From NCBI GenBank assembly GCA_019058365.1, contig JAHPZE010000002.1, forward strand, positions 186,001 to 250,000: DNA of 64,000 nucleotides, written 5' to 3'. The translations under genes were made by a program, and so were the position numbers. Positions 18,615 through 29,024 of the stretch are shown one piece after another. Origin of the DNA: Promethearchaeota archaeon. GTDB taxonomy: Archaea > Asgardarchaeota > Lokiarchaeia > Sigyniarchaeales > SOKP01. Under the pieces are notes generated by a model that worked only from the letters and a program-made list of their open reading frames with translations, did not search any database and was not told the DNA's origin. Each line of letters begins with the position of its first letter. Position 1 is the first letter of the stretch.

Positions 18615-20072
18615 TTATTCTTTTGACCAAGATTCATATTCTTTCATAAATTCCTCTGGTTTCCATTGAGTATCCATATACTTCGGGATTCCAGAACTAT
18701 CTCTAGGTCCTACAACTACAAATGCATCTGCTTCATCTTCTAAGGCTCCACTCAAACGAGCAGCCATGCCTGGAATAATAAGAATTCTATGCTTTACTTT
18801 ATCAAAAGCCCCAAATTCCTTCACGGCTTCAGCTATTGAACCCGCATTAAATTGACCCCCTGCAACAGCGCTTTCAATTCCTATCCCCTCACTATCGACT
18901 ACTAAAAGCCAACAACTTAAGTTAGCTCCTTGCAGATCTTGTTCGACGGGGATTTTAGTCATTCTATAATTACTAGTAACGAATATTGGAGCCATATCTC
19001 CGGGTTCTCCAATCTTATACATACCTGGGTCTACAGCGGGGTAAATTCTTGGGTCAGAAAATACACTTTGTCGTAAAGTCATCAAGGCTAAAAGTGCCCA
19101 GATCTCTTCCTTCTTCTGACCGGTGTGCAATACTAACATATTTGCATCTATAGACTCCATTATAGCTCCCATTATCACTTCTTGATATTGATGTTCCCAT
19201 AATTCTTTATCATTTCCAATCTTTACTTGGCTCCAATAAGCTGCGGGTACACCCATAACTGGCCAACAAGCATTTTTATCTTCTTTATTTATTGCTCCTG
19301 TCCTTAATTGCATAATCCTATCATAAGTTACAGAAAGATTCCCGGGTCCAAAATAAGTTCCTGGATCTAATACCATCTCTTTCACTCCTAATTTCTGTAG
19401 GGTAGCACTCAAAGATACTAACTCATCTAAATTACTAGAAGTAATAGCAACAGGTAAGTTATTTTGTATAGCAAATTTCCCAATTTCCTCCCAAGTATTT
19501 TTTGTAATAGCATAAAGTAAGGGTTTTTTATCCTTAATTTCTTCAGCAGCAGTTAATAATATTTCAGTATTAAAACTACATAGCATAATAGGAAGATTTG
19601 AGAGCTCTGTTACTTTTTTAGCTGCTAACTTAAATTGATCTTTATCTCCGGAAACATTTCTTAAAGCAATACCATCAAGAGTAAGGACATCTCCAATCCT
19701 TTCAATTTTAAGATCTGAAAGGTATTTGATAATATTTTCTAAATCAATGTCGTCATCTGCAATTTCAACAAAGAGAGTTGTTTGGTTATAAAATGTTAAT
19801 TGATGCCTCATCAAAACCTCTTCTCCCCCGATTGTAGCTGTCCTATCTCCAATACCAATAGTTACAGTTTTTTGAGGAGGAGTTAAAAGTTTAATAAGTT
19901 TCTCTCTATTTTTTGCTTGTTTTGGATCTTGGATTAAATGAGTACAATCTTGAACTGTTACCTTTCTTTCCAATGTATCTGTCGCAAAAGCCATACATGT
20001 GTCATATCCGCAATCTTTACAATTCGATTTATCCAAAAGGGCATAAATCTCTAACGGACTTGGTCTAGCCAT
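18615..20072 (-). CDS. CODH/ACS corrinoid/Fe-S protein large subunit (CdhE/AcsC)
   Basis: 485 residues. The N-terminus binds a [4Fe-4S] cluster through Cys18/21/26/43 (SNCKDCGYDTCMAFA). The rest is the TIM-barrel and corrinoid-binding part seen in CdhE/AcsC. The protein transfers the methyl group of methyl-tetrahydropterin to acetyl-CoA synthase in the Wood-Ljungdahl pathway. Other CODH/ACS genes are not next to it, so the complex is encoded elsewhere or this copy works separately. It probably needs cobalt supplied by the CbiMQO transporter. Confidence 0.9.
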   Translation of the reverse strand: MARPSPLEIYALLDKSNCKDCGYDTCMAFATDTLERKVTVQDCTHLIQDPKQAKNREKLIKLLTPPQKTVTIGIGDRTATIGGEEVLMRHQLTFYNQTTLFVEIADDDIDLENIIKYLSDLKIERIGDVLTLDGIALRNVSGDKDQFKLAAKKVTELSNLPIMLCSFNTEILLTAAEEIKDKKPLLYAITKNTWEEIGKFAIQNNLPVAITSSNLDELVSLSATLQKLGVKEMVLDPGTYFGPGNLSVTYDRIMQLRTGAINKEDKNACWPVMGVPAAYWSQVKIGNDKELWEHQYQEVIMGAIMESIDANMLVLHTGQKKEEIWALLALMTLRQSVFSDPRIYPAVDPGMYKIGEPGDMAPIFVTSNYRMTKIPVEQDLQGANLSCWLLVVDSEGIGIESAVAGGQFNAGSIAEAVKEFGAFDKVKHRILIIPGMAARLSGALEDEADAFVVVGPRDSSGIPKYMDTQWKPEEFMKEYESWSKE

Positions 20073-20259
20073 TTCATTTTCTCCAAATTCTTTTTTAATC
20101 AGTAGTAAATATTCACTAAGTATGGGTACTCTAATTGTAAATTTAATTAAAAATTTGGTTTTTTTAAAACAATTATACCTCTAACTCCTTTTATCTTGAT
20201 TCAATTTCTAAAATAAGATATTAGAAAATTATTAAAAAATTTTTAAATTTACTTAGTTA

Positions 20260-21696
20260 ATGGTTAATGATCAAAAATTTTTTGAAGATCTTAATTCTTT
20301 ATTTTACCCTGAACATATTGCATTTATTGGAGCATCAGAAAGCTCTAGATTGGGCTCAATGTTGTATTTACCAGCTTTTAAGGATTCAATATGGTCCGAA
20401 ACTTTTTATCCCATAAATCCAAAATATAATGAAGTAATGGGTTGGAAATGTTATGCTTCTGTTTTAGATGTTCCATATCCTGTCGATACGGCTTATATCT
20501 CATTGAAGACTAAATTTATCTCAAGAGCTCTGAAAGAATGCGTGGAAAAAGGAATAAAATGGGTAATAATTTTTGCGTCAGGCTTTTCTGAAACGGGAGC
20601 TTCTGAAGGAAAACAATTAGAAGTAGAACTCTTAAAAATTATTAAAGGGTCTAATACAAGGGTAATTGGACCAAATTGCTTAGGCCCATTAAACGCAGAA
20701 AATGGAATGGCATTCTCATTTGCATCTCAAGGAAAATATGGGAGCGTATCTTTTATGTCCCAATCTGGAGGGCATCTAACTCAATTAGTTAACGTTGGAT
20801 ATGAACGAGATATTAGATTCCGTTATGGTATTAGTTTCGGTAATCAAATTGATTTGAATTGCGTGGATTTTATAAGATATTATAGTCAAAATTCACAAAC
20901 AAATCTTATTGCTGCTTATTTAGAATCTTCTGGTTCAGCTTCAGGGCATGAATTATTTTTAGAACTTAGAAAAGCAACTAAAATCAAACCAGTAATTTTA
21001 TGGAAGGGAGGATATACTAAAGATGGATCTCGTGCTGCTTTTTCTCATACTGGTGCAATAGCTTCAAATGATATATTATGGAAATCAATGGCTAAACAAA
21101 CGGGTACTACTCTTGTTAAAGATAATGATGAATTTTGGAGTACAATAAAAACTTTTGAACTATTATATCCACAATATCGGCCTAAAGGACGAAATGTGGG
21201 AATAATAACTCCAGGAGGCGGGTCTTCTGTTAATATCACTGATTTATTCGCATCTCAAAACCTTAAGATACCAGATTTAACTGCTGAATCACAGGCTAAA
21301 ATTGCTAAAGTACTGCCATATGTTAATGTAAATATTAAAAATCCTGTTGATTTAGGTGCATCGGGGTTTATCTTAAATCCCTTTACGGATTGTATAGATA
21401 TTGTGGTTAATGATCCAAACATTGACATAATTATAATACCACTTTGGCCTGACCATATTTATCGGTACGTTTTTAATAGAATGATAAAATGTTTTGAATC
21501 AACCTTAAAACCTTTTGCGTTTTGTTTACCAAGTATTTCCGACGATATTAATCTAGCAAAAAGATTTAATGCAGTTAAAAAGTTATTACATAAGAAACGA
21601 GTTCTCTATTTCTTATCTTTGAGAGACGCGGCAAAAAGTATCTCATTTTTATGTGATTATATAGACTTTCTAAAATCTCATAAAATCTCGAATTAA
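20260..21696 (+). CDS. ADP-forming acyl-CoA synthetase, alpha-type subunit
   Basis: 478 residues with the CoA-binding domain (IAFIGASESSRLGSML), a succinyl-CoA-ligase-like domain (VIGPNCLGPLNAENG, SFMSQSGGHLT) and the SHTGAIAS segment, all in the order of the alpha subunit of acetate-CoA ligase (ADP-forming). Such enzymes make ATP from acetyl-CoA or other acyl-CoAs. The ATP-grasp beta domain is not fused and not adjacent. It reads alone, divergent from CdhE, which ties it loosely to acetyl-CoA metabolism. Confidence 0.88.
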   Translation: MVNDQKFFEDLNSLFYPEHIAFIGASESSRLGSMLYLPAFKDSIWSETFYPINPKYNEVMGWKCYASVLDVPYPVDTAYISLKTKFISRALKECVEKGIKWVIIFASGFSETGASEGKQLEVELLKIIKGSNTRVIGPNCLGPLNAENGMAFSFASQGKYGSVSFMSQSGGHLTQLVNVGYERDIRFRYGISFGNQIDLNCVDFIRYYSQNSQTNLIAAYLESSGSASGHELFLELRKATKIKPVILWKGGYTKDGSRAAFSHTGAIASNDILWKSMAKQTGTTLVKDNDEFWSTIKTFELLYPQYRPKGRNVGIITPGGGSSVNITDLFASQNLKIPDLTAESQAKIAKVLPYVNVNIKNPVDLGASGFILNPFTDCIDIVVNDPNIDIIIIPLWPDHIYRYVFNRMIKCFESTLKPFAFCLPSISDDINLAKRFNAVKKLLHKKRVLYFLSLRDAAKSISFLCDYIDFLKSHKISN

Positions 21697-21722
21697 AAAT
21701 AAAAAATAAATCAGTTTTTTAT

Positions 21723-22064
21723 CTATTTTTCTTTAGAAATTTTTTCTAAATATAATTTCATAAAAAATCTTTGACTATTACAGTAAGCAAATTTCTGTTT
21801 TTGACTAAGATCTTTAGAATTCTTTAAAATATAATGTATTTCTTTAATCATTTCAAAATGATTATCTATAATAGTCTCATTTATCTGCTTAAGGATACTT
21901 TTATTCTTTTTTATTAAATTATTTTTGTCTAATTTGTGTTCAAAATAATTACTTTTTTGTAAATTATAATTAGTTAAAATAGCCGATTCATCAAATCTAA
22001 GACTATTTTCAACATTTTTAAGATAAGTTCCTTCTAATTTTCCTGAACTCATTCCGTTTACCAT
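21723..22064 (-). CDS. Hypothetical small protein
   Basis: I do not recognise this 113-residue, Lys- and Asn-rich protein. It is mostly predicted helix, with repeated basic and acidic residues and two aromatic patches (FAYCNSQRFF). It is convergent with the acyl-CoA synthetase gene, and the nearest gene upstream is over 300 bases away. MVNGM gives two possible starts four codons apart. It may be real or a chance frame; codon use resembles neighbours. Confidence 0.45.
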   Translation of the reverse strand: MVNGMSSGKLEGTYLKNVENSLRFDESAILTNYNLQKSNYFEHKLDKNNLIKKNKSILKQINETIIDNHFEMIKEIHYILKNSKDLSQKQKFAYCNSQRFFMKLYLEKISKEK

Positions 22065-22412
22065 AAATTTTACTAATACTATTATTTTACTTATATTAAT
22101 TTCAGAGTAGCGATACTATTAACCCATTAATACATTAGCATTATTATTAAAATCAAAAATTCCCGAATTTATCATTAAAAGGAGAGGATAAGGATAACAA
22201 AATTCAAATTAAATATAAAAAGAGATTATTAAAGGCGAAATCCAATGTAAGAGTGAAAATTTTGTTTCCCTTCCTAATTAACAGTTTGACTTAAACTATA
22301 AAAATGGAACAAAATTTTGATTAGGCAAAGATAGACATTTAGGAATTATGAAAACTTTGTCTTTTTTATGAAACATAGAAAAAAAATGAAATCTTAAAAC
22401 TTCAATCTTTCT
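22065..22412. other. Intergenic, nothing recognised
   Basis: About 350 bases of AT-rich DNA. I see no open frame of coding quality and no strong inverted repeat. It contains a purine-rich stretch near 22175-22250 and presumably the promoter of the small hypothetical gene on its left side. Confidence 0.5.
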
Positions 22413-22955
22413 TTAGTAATATTCTATTTTTGATAGAAGTAAAGCGAAGAACCCGTAAAATAGGATATTTATTATACAACTTATAATAGCAAATATAAGA
22501 AGTTGCTCAAAAGATGCCAAAAAGTACAAACTCAATAATGCAGTTTGAGTAACAGGGCTCAACAAAGCTGCGATAATTACTGTTGCTGTACTTATAACTG
22601 CTGTTAAACTCCATGCCCCAAAACATTGAATTTTACTTTCACCGAACCTTCCAGCAAGAATCGCTGCTATAATTGGAGTAATTAAATATCCTAACCAAAT
22701 TAGGAAGATTTCCAAAACAAAACTTCCTAACAATGGTTGAAATAATATGTAATTAAAAATTAAAGTCGGTGTACTAGCAATTGAACCAAATAGATAAAAT
22801 ATAAGCTTTAAAGGAGCATAATTGGGCGAAGCCGGATTGAAAATATCAAGTAAAACCGCAATTCCAGGACCAAATGCTAAAGAAAGAATTGCAAAGACAA
22901 AGTTTAACCCCACAAATGCTACTAAACTCAATAAAAATGCTTTACCAAATGCCAT
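22413..22955 (-). CDS. Hypothetical multi-pass membrane protein
   Basis: About 180 residues from ATG at 22953-22955 (MAFGKAFLLSLV), with roughly five hydrophobic helices at about 5-30, 45-75, 80-105, 115-145 and 150-175 in this numbering. No catalytic motif is visible. The frame extends 17 codons upstream to a TTG, but the internal ATG puts the first helix at the N-terminus. It is probably an integral membrane protein of unknown role. It is divergent from the AIR-synthase-like gene. Confidence 0.65.
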   Translation of the reverse strand: MAFGKAFLLSLVAFVGLNFVFAILSLAFGPGIAVLLDIFNPASPNYAPLKLIFYLFGSIASTPTLIFNYILFQPLLGSFVLEIFLIWLGYLITPIIAAILAGRFGESKIQCFGAWSLTAVISTATVIIAALLSPVTQTALLSLYFLASFEQLLIFAIISCIINILFYGFFALLLSKIEYY

Positions 22956-23231
22956 TTCTGTTAGACTCTTTTTTATGTATATATTATTATATCTTATTAT
23001 CTTCAAGGAAGAGATTAATTTTAAATTTTAGGATAAATTTCAATTGAATTTTAAATCTTTTTACTTTCCTCTTAGATAATAAATAATAGGTAGAATTTAG
23101 TATCATCTTTAATTTCTGCTAAATTATATGATAATTTTACCTTCAATCAATCAAAATATTGTAAAGATGGATTTAAGAGAAGATTTGCTGAAAATTTTAA
23201 TAAATCATGAAATCCTAACAAGACTATAACA

Positions 23232-24260
23232 ATGAATAGAGTTAATGAAAAATTTACTCTTGGAAAGCTTAAACACAAGTTTTTAGCTCAGTTGCTCTCA
23301 AATATTGAAATAAATGATAATAGGGTAATTATGGGATCTAAAATAGGTGAAGATGCAGCAGTTATAGATATACCAGGACCTAATTATTTAGTAGCTAAAA
23401 CAGACCCAATTACCTTTGCAACTAATAAGATTGGCTACTATGCAGTAATCGTGAATGTTAATGATCTTGTATGCACTGGAGCAAAGCCTAAATGGTTTCA
23501 ATCCACAATATTATTACCCGAAAAACTTACTACGAGTAGGATGATTAATAAGATATTCAAAAATATCCATGATACATGTAAATCGATGGATATAACTGTT
23601 GTTGGAGGGCATACAGAAATTACTCCCGGGCTTGAGAGGCCAATTGTAATTGGGTCCTTGATAGGAGAAGTTCCCAAGAATAAACTCGTACTCACTTCCG
23701 GAGCAAAACCAGAGGATGCACTTATTTTAACGAAAGGGATCTTTATAGAAGGTACATCAATTATAGGACGAGAGAAAGAAAAGGAGCTATTAAATCATGA
23801 GTTAGGTCATGAATTTATAAAAAGATGTCAGGATTATCTTTTCAATCCTGGAATATGTGTTTTTGAAGAAGCTCTCTTAGCAAATAATCATTTTAAAATA
23901 AAATCGATGCATGACCCAACCGAAGGTGGACTTTATACAGGCGTAGCTGAAATGACTATCGCCTCAAATACAGGTGTGGAAATTGAAGAAGGAAGAATTA
24001 AAATCTTACCAGAATCAGAAATATTAAGTAAAATATTTAGCCTTAATCCGTACAATACGATATCATCTGGATCCTTATTAATTGCTGTGAATCAAGAAGA
24101 TTCTTTTGGTTTAATCGATCTATTAAGAAGAAATAAAATATCTGCTGAACAAATAGGTAAATTTACTCCTAAAGATAAAGGATTATTGGTTAAAAAAGAA
24201 GATGGAAAAAAGGAACCACTTAGATACTCAGAAACAGACGAAATAACCAAAATTTTCTGA
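23232..24260 (+). CDS. AIR synthase-related protein (HypE/PurM-like fold)
   Basis: 342 residues with GSKIGEDAAVIDIPG, an NVNDLVCTGAKPKWF segment, GGHTEI near 125 and DPTEGGLYTG near 230, the ATP-binding landmarks of the PurM/HypE/SelD superfamily. The archaeal orphan branch of this family is of unknown substrate; HypE itself needs a C-terminal Cys, which I do not see here, so hydrogenase maturation is not supported. The start is ATG at 23232. Confidence 0.8.
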   Translation: MNRVNEKFTLGKLKHKFLAQLLSNIEINDNRVIMGSKIGEDAAVIDIPGPNYLVAKTDPITFATNKIGYYAVIVNVNDLVCTGAKPKWFQSTILLPEKLTTSRMINKIFKNIHDTCKSMDITVVGGHTEITPGLERPIVIGSLIGEVPKNKLVLTSGAKPEDALILTKGIFIEGTSIIGREKEKELLNHELGHEFIKRCQDYLFNPGICVFEEALLANNHFKIKSMHDPTEGGLYTGVAEMTIASNTGVEIEEGRIKILPESEILSKIFSLNPYNTISSGSLLIAVNQEDSFGLIDLLRRNKISAEQIGKFTPKDKGLLVKKEDGKKEPLRYSETDEITKIF

Positions 24261-24432
24261 TACTCCTTAAAAAAGCAACTTAATTTTAATTTTTTATCAA
24301 GTCAAACATATTATTCCCAATTTAACTAAAATTTTTATTTTCAAAATTTTATTTTATAATATATATAGTATCAATTTCTTAGGGTTGTTTAAAACCCAAA
24401 AAACAATAGACTTATTAAATATTTGATCAAAG

Positions 24433-26355
24433 GTGGCTTATAAAGAATTAAAATATCTTTTTAAAAATCTTCAAGAGAGAGTCAATAAGCAAGATTTTAG
24501 CATAAAGTCTGTAAACCGCTTGTTATTTGAAATTTTAGAGAAGAATAATACTAAATTTGAAGAATTTAAAAATGATATCCGATTAAAATGGGAAGAATTT
24601 GAAAAAAAAAATAGAAACCGAGTAATTAAGAAAACATTTACTTCATTTTTCTATGAAACTTTTCATGAGCTATTTAGTTATTTTTTAAATATGTTTTTTG
24701 GTTTTGATAAAAATTCCTTAAAGCTAATTAATAAAGAAAAAATATCTGAAAAAATAATTTTTTTTGATTATAACTATACTCTAAATCCAAATGAAGAGGA
24801 CTCAATTGTTAAAAGTTCAGGGGAATTTCAAGTAGATGTATTGTATGGATTTTCTGTTACTACGGGATATCTTTATTTTCTTGTTCGCCTGTTAGGAATT
24901 GTTATTAGAAATACAATTCAGAAAAAAATCTTTATTTTACTTGATGCAGTTATAGAGAAAGACAGAGAGGCAAATAAGAATTTGAATTTTATGATAATCA
25001 TTAAAGATAGTAAGGATGAAATTTTCAATTATTATTATAATATGGTTTTATATTATTTCTTAAGACAATTTAAAGGGATTCCTAAAGAATTTTATGAGAA
25101 ATTGTTAGAAGGAAGAGAAAAATTATACCAGGTCGCTTTAAACGAATATTATCTATCAAAAGAAAAATTAGTTGATTTACTATATTATTTTTATAAAAAA
25201 TGTAATTTATTACAGAGTTTCTCACCCTTATTAGACTTTTTTAATTTTGTAGGAGCTAGAGTAGAGGATTCTGTTTTTTCTAAAGTTGATATTATTAAGA
25301 AAGAATTCCTAATTAACCTTGATTATTCTACAGAGAAAAAAAATACTATTATCAAATTCTTCGATTATCTTGATAAGACATCAACCCTATATTCAACCTT
25401 TCAAGCAAACAATCTGCCATCTCCAAAATCGCAATTAAATCTATTTTTATTATATATGAAATATTACTTTGGTAGTGGACTGGAGGCTTTAGAAGTGGGG
25501 GATTTATTATTTTTACCTGAAATTTTTAAAGTAACATTAAATCAATATAATAAAACTATAGAGGATGTGATTGGAGCTAATTCTATCAACAATATTAAAG
25601 AATTTATAAATTTCCTGTCAGCTTTGTCAAATATTAAAAACATCAATCTCTTTTTTCAAAAGATCTTTAAAAAAAATATTTCTCAATTAAATTATGGCTT
25701 TTTTAGGACATTTCTAAAAAGTTTAAATTCAAATTTTTCTCAGAACTTAGCTAAAGAAAATAAAATTCTATGTGAAGATCCACAAAATACACCATTTACA
25801 TTTAATATTATTGTTGACCATATATGCAGAATTCTCTATGTATTGATTGATAAAATTTTTATGAGATCCTCACCAGATATTGCATCTAACAATTTCATTG
25901 ATCCACGTAGTCGATATATTGGAAAAAATATTGCTTTAAGAGTGTTAGAACTCTTTGTTTTTCAAGATATAAATTATTCTGATGATGTGTGGCCAGATTA
26001 TATTATCAGTTTAAACAGAGAACCCATTAAGAATGAGTTGAAAAAGTTTAACATAGAAATTCCTGACAAATATTTCTACTCAGTTGAGGAATTAGTCCAA
26101 ATAATGGTAACCTATAATATCCAATCTTTTTCTGATCAACCTTATTTCGAAGAATGGTTAATACATGAGATTATCATTCCACTTAATGATTTAATTCAAA
26201 ATATTCGAAATTCAGTAGGAGATCCCGCAAAAGAACTTGATGTATATGAAAAATTAAGTGAATATTTCCTATTAAATATAAAAGATGAGCAAATTATTAA
26301 GGATTTTAAATTCTTATGTCAACAATTTGCCCCGTTTTGGAAACATGTTGAGTAA
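24433..26355 (+). CDS. Large helical protein of unknown function
   Basis: I do not recognise this 640-residue protein. It is rich in Phe, Tyr, Asn, Lys and Ile, almost entirely helical by composition, with hydrophobic patches around 145-165 (VTTGYLYFLVRLLGIVI) but no clear membrane topology. The start is GTG at 24433, next to GGTG. It is convergent with mobB, whose stop is 16 bases downstream. Nothing in its neighbourhood suggests a pathway. Confidence 0.65.
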   Translation: MAYKELKYLFKNLQERVNKQDFSIKSVNRLLFEILEKNNTKFEEFKNDIRLKWEEFEKKNRNRVIKKTFTSFFYETFHELFSYFLNMFFGFDKNSLKLINKEKISEKIIFFDYNYTLNPNEEDSIVKSSGEFQVDVLYGFSVTTGYLYFLVRLLGIVIRNTIQKKIFILLDAVIEKDREANKNLNFMIIIKDSKDEIFNYYYNMVLYYFLRQFKGIPKEFYEKLLEGREKLYQVALNEYYLSKEKLVDLLYYFYKKCNLLQSFSPLLDFFNFVGARVEDSVFSKVDIIKKEFLINLDYSTEKKNTIIKFFDYLDKTSTLYSTFQANNLPSPKSQLNLFLLYMKYYFGSGLEALEVGDLLFLPEIFKVTLNQYNKTIEDVIGANSINNIKEFINFLSALSNIKNINLFFQKIFKKNISQLNYGFFRTFLKSLNSNFSQNLAKENKILCEDPQNTPFTFNIIVDHICRILYVLIDKIFMRSSPDIASNNFIDPRSRYIGKNIALRVLELFVFQDINYSDDVWPDYIISLNREPIKNELKKFNIEIPDKYFYSVEELVQIMVTYNIQSFSDQPYFEEWLIHEIIIPLNDLIQNIRNSVGDPAKELDVYEKLSEYFLLNIKDEQIIKDFKFLCQQFAPFWKHVE

Positions 26356-26370
26356 TTTTAATATCATTTT

Positions 26371-26919
26371 TTACGTAATATTAAATATTTCTAAAAATCT
26401 CGAAAATTGACTCTCTATATCTACTATTGGTAAATCTGAGATATTTTTATTATTTAAATCTTTGATACATATTACTCCAGAAACCATTTTAACGTCTTTA
26501 GTTAATTGTTCTTCAACTTCATTTAGATTGGATATACATAATACTGTAGGGTTATTTAAATTCCTAAATCCTTCTGTAAATACTATGTCTACTTTAAAAG
26601 GTCCATTTTTTAAGAACTTTAAAAGTACTTCCAGTCTAATTTCTTCCTTTTTTAAAAAAATTGCAGTCTCATTATTATCATTTTGAATCACAGAATAAGT
26701 AGCTCCAGCTTCAGTGAATTTATAAGAATCTTTTCCTTTCTTATCAACTGGATGGTGTTTTACATTCTTTATCACAGCAATATTATAATTAAGTCTTTTT
26801 TTTAATAATTTCATAGCTGTTGTAATGAAATTTGTTTTTCCAGAGCTGGAATATCCAATGACAGAAATAATATGAAAATTCATATTGTAATTTATTTTGG
26901 ATTCTTTTTCTATTTTCAT
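26371..26919 (-). CDS. mobB: Molybdopterin-guanine dinucleotide biosynthesis protein MobB
   Basis: 182 residues. The P-loop GYSSSGKT (about 22-29), the KNVKHHPVDKKGKDSYKF segment and FTEGFR near 115 are typical MobB motifs. MobB is a GTP-binding protein that assists the guanylation of molybdopterin (or tungstopterin). Methionine 13 may be the true start because the P-loop then lies at the usual distance. The gene overlaps no other and has no MobA gene beside it. Confidence 0.88.
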   Translation of the reverse strand: MKIEKESKINYNMNFHIISVIGYSSSGKTNFITTAMKLLKKRLNYNIAVIKNVKHHPVDKKGKDSYKFTEAGATYSVIQNDNNETAIFLKKEEIRLEVLLKFLKNGPFKVDIVFTEGFRNLNNPTVLCISNLNEVEEQLTKDVKMVSGVICIKDLNNKNISDLPIVDIESQFSRFLEIFNIT

Positions 26920-27011
26920 TTATTTTAATGGAAAAAAAATATATTATTTTACTAGTTAATATTTATTTAAATAAGATTTTTCTCTAGAATTCAAAATATC
27001 TTTGAAAATTA

Positions 27012-29003
27012 ATGCCTGCTAAAAAAGAATGGATCATATTTGACGCTAATTTCTTCATTTGTATGTTGCAAATTAAAGCACGTAATATTTTAGGAAATTT
27101 AAATAAAGCTGCTGAGGATTTAGGGTATGAATATTATATCTCTCAAGTAGTATTTGATGAAATAAAAGCGCCTCATACTTATAAAGATAAATTAAAAAGT
27201 TTCGTAAATGTAGTAGAAATATTACCAAATCAAATTGATGCCATTAAAGATAAACTACGTCAATTTAACATAAGGTTTCCTGCTCAAGATCCAGATCTCA
27301 CACTTGTTTGCATCGGAAATAGCTTATTGAACAAAAATGACACCTTTCCTGTCCATCTTGTGACTGATGACTTTAAACTAGCAAAGAATACAAATTTACT
27401 ATATAAAGCTAAAATCAATATATTATCACTATCAAGCTTTCTTCTAAAAATTCAAAGAACAATTGCCGATGCTCAGATGAGAAGTTACTTTAAAGATATT
27501 TGGAGGAGAAGTTTGAATTATACATTATCTTATATGATTGAACGTTCTAAAATCTATCCCGCTGAACAAAAGATTACTTGGTTGATTGAAAAAGCAATAG
27601 CGGTTACAGAAACGTCAATCCTAACGCAAGATATTGAGTTAGAGAACCCCGATACTGGTGTGAAATTTGAAATTGGAGCTTCTAAATATGCAGTTGAAAT
27701 AACTCTTGCTGAAAAATATATTGAAAATCAAGATCTTTCCCAAACCGAGGAGGAAAAAATATTTGGGATTATAAAATTCCTAGAAAATCTAAAAATTTCA
27801 AGGGAATACATAATTCGAGCCCGAAAGGCGATAATAAAAAGTATCCCAAAGGATGCAGTTAAGTTCTTAAAAAAAGGAAATGGATTTTTAGTATCTTTAC
27901 TTCAAGTTGCATCTGGACAATTGACAAGTGTGAAGGATTATGATATTGTTGAGCAGTTAATATGTTCTGAAATTAGTAAGATGGAATTCTTACGAGCATT
28001 TTTATTAGTTTCTCTTGGCCGTATTAATACAGCAATTGATTCACTTGAAAGAGCGGCATTATTTTCGGTTATAATTCATAATTATAAAACTTGTTTAACT
28101 TTAAATTATGTAAAGGCTTTAATTTATTTATTCCACGGGCTTTATACAGAAGCAATTAGACAATACAATTTTTCTGAAGAATTAGCTGACATTTATGGAG
28201 ATGATAAGCTAAGACTAAAATGTTTGATAGGTAAAGCCATAGCACTTTATATTCAAGGTGAAGATAGGAATACAGCATTAAATATCATGGAAGAAATTTC
28301 AAATATGGACTTAGACAAGAATTTCCTTGATGCAATAATAGTTTTTAGTGAGTTAGGAGATTATTTTCTAGCTTTAGGACATTCTCAAATTGCAACAAAT
28401 CTTTATAATCAAGCTTTAGAAATCTCGATTGACTATAAATTATCATTCAAAAGTGAAATTTTAATAGAGAAATTAAAAAGATCTTATATCGCAACCGTAC
28501 TAGTTGGTTATTCAGCAGAAGATGCTGTTGATAAATTGGATCTTTTATTAGATAAGGCGTACTCTATCAAGGATGTTGAAAAATATAATGAGCAAATTAA
28601 AAAAATATCAAGCTTTAATCTCTTATTTTATACTCCATTCCCGTATATTACAGGAAAAAAAAAAATTATCCCCTACTCAGCATTACCGAAAGAACTTAAA
28701 GATGATTACTTGGAAGTGGTATATTTCGAAAAATTAAAAGAAACTCAAGATAAAATTCTTTTTATTGTTTCTCATTATGAACTAGGCTTGTTAGGTATTA
28801 AATTGAAAACAAGTGAAAATGTAACTGGAATTGCTGAAAATTATAATCTTAAGATAAAACCAAATGCGAAAGTTAAAATATATGAACCTGATGAAGATTT
28901 AAAAGATGTGTTTTTAATCCGTGCAATTATCGAAATAACAACGATAGATACAGTTCAAATTAAATATACTCTTCCATCTTTCTTTAAACAGTTAAATCTG
29001 TAA
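27012..29003 (+). CDS. PIN-domain ribonuclease fused to TPR repeats
   Basis: 663 residues. Positions 6-145 form a PIN domain: IIFDANFF with Asp11, VFDEIKAPH with Glu50, QDPDLT with Asp93/Asp95 and VTDDFKLA with Asp119/Asp120, giving a complete acidic metal site. From about 300 to 520 follow helical repeats of the TPR type. The domain pairing suggests an RNA endonuclease with a protein-binding platform. It is not next to an antitoxin gene, so it is unlikely to be a VapC toxin. It is convergent with S26e. Confidence 0.85.
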   Translation: MPAKKEWIIFDANFFICMLQIKARNILGNLNKAAEDLGYEYYISQVVFDEIKAPHTYKDKLKSFVNVVEILPNQIDAIKDKLRQFNIRFPAQDPDLTLVCIGNSLLNKNDTFPVHLVTDDFKLAKNTNLLYKAKINILSLSSFLLKIQRTIADAQMRSYFKDIWRRSLNYTLSYMIERSKIYPAEQKITWLIEKAIAVTETSILTQDIELENPDTGVKFEIGASKYAVEITLAEKYIENQDLSQTEEEKIFGIIKFLENLKISREYIIRARKAIIKSIPKDAVKFLKKGNGFLVSLLQVASGQLTSVKDYDIVEQLICSEISKMEFLRAFLLVSLGRINTAIDSLERAALFSVIIHNYKTCLTLNYVKALIYLFHGLYTEAIRQYNFSEELADIYGDDKLRLKCLIGKAIALYIQGEDRNTALNIMEEISNMDLDKNFLDAIIVFSELGDYFLALGHSQIATNLYNQALEISIDYKLSFKSEILIEKLKRSYIATVLVGYSAEDAVDKLDLLLDKAYSIKDVEKYNEQIKKISSFNLLFYTPFPYITGKKKIIPYSALPKELKDDYLEVVYFEKLKETQDKILFIVSHYELGLLGIKLKTSENVTGIAENYNLKIKPNAKVKIYEPDEDLKDVFLIRAIIEITTIDTVQIKYTLPSFFKQLNL

Positions 29004-29024
29004 TACAATACAGTAAAAGAACGG

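Noticed and set aside
23232..24260. AIR-synthase-like gene as hydrogenase maturation factor HypE
   Set aside because: The C-terminal cysteine of HypE that carries the cyanide group is absent and no hyp genes are adjacent.
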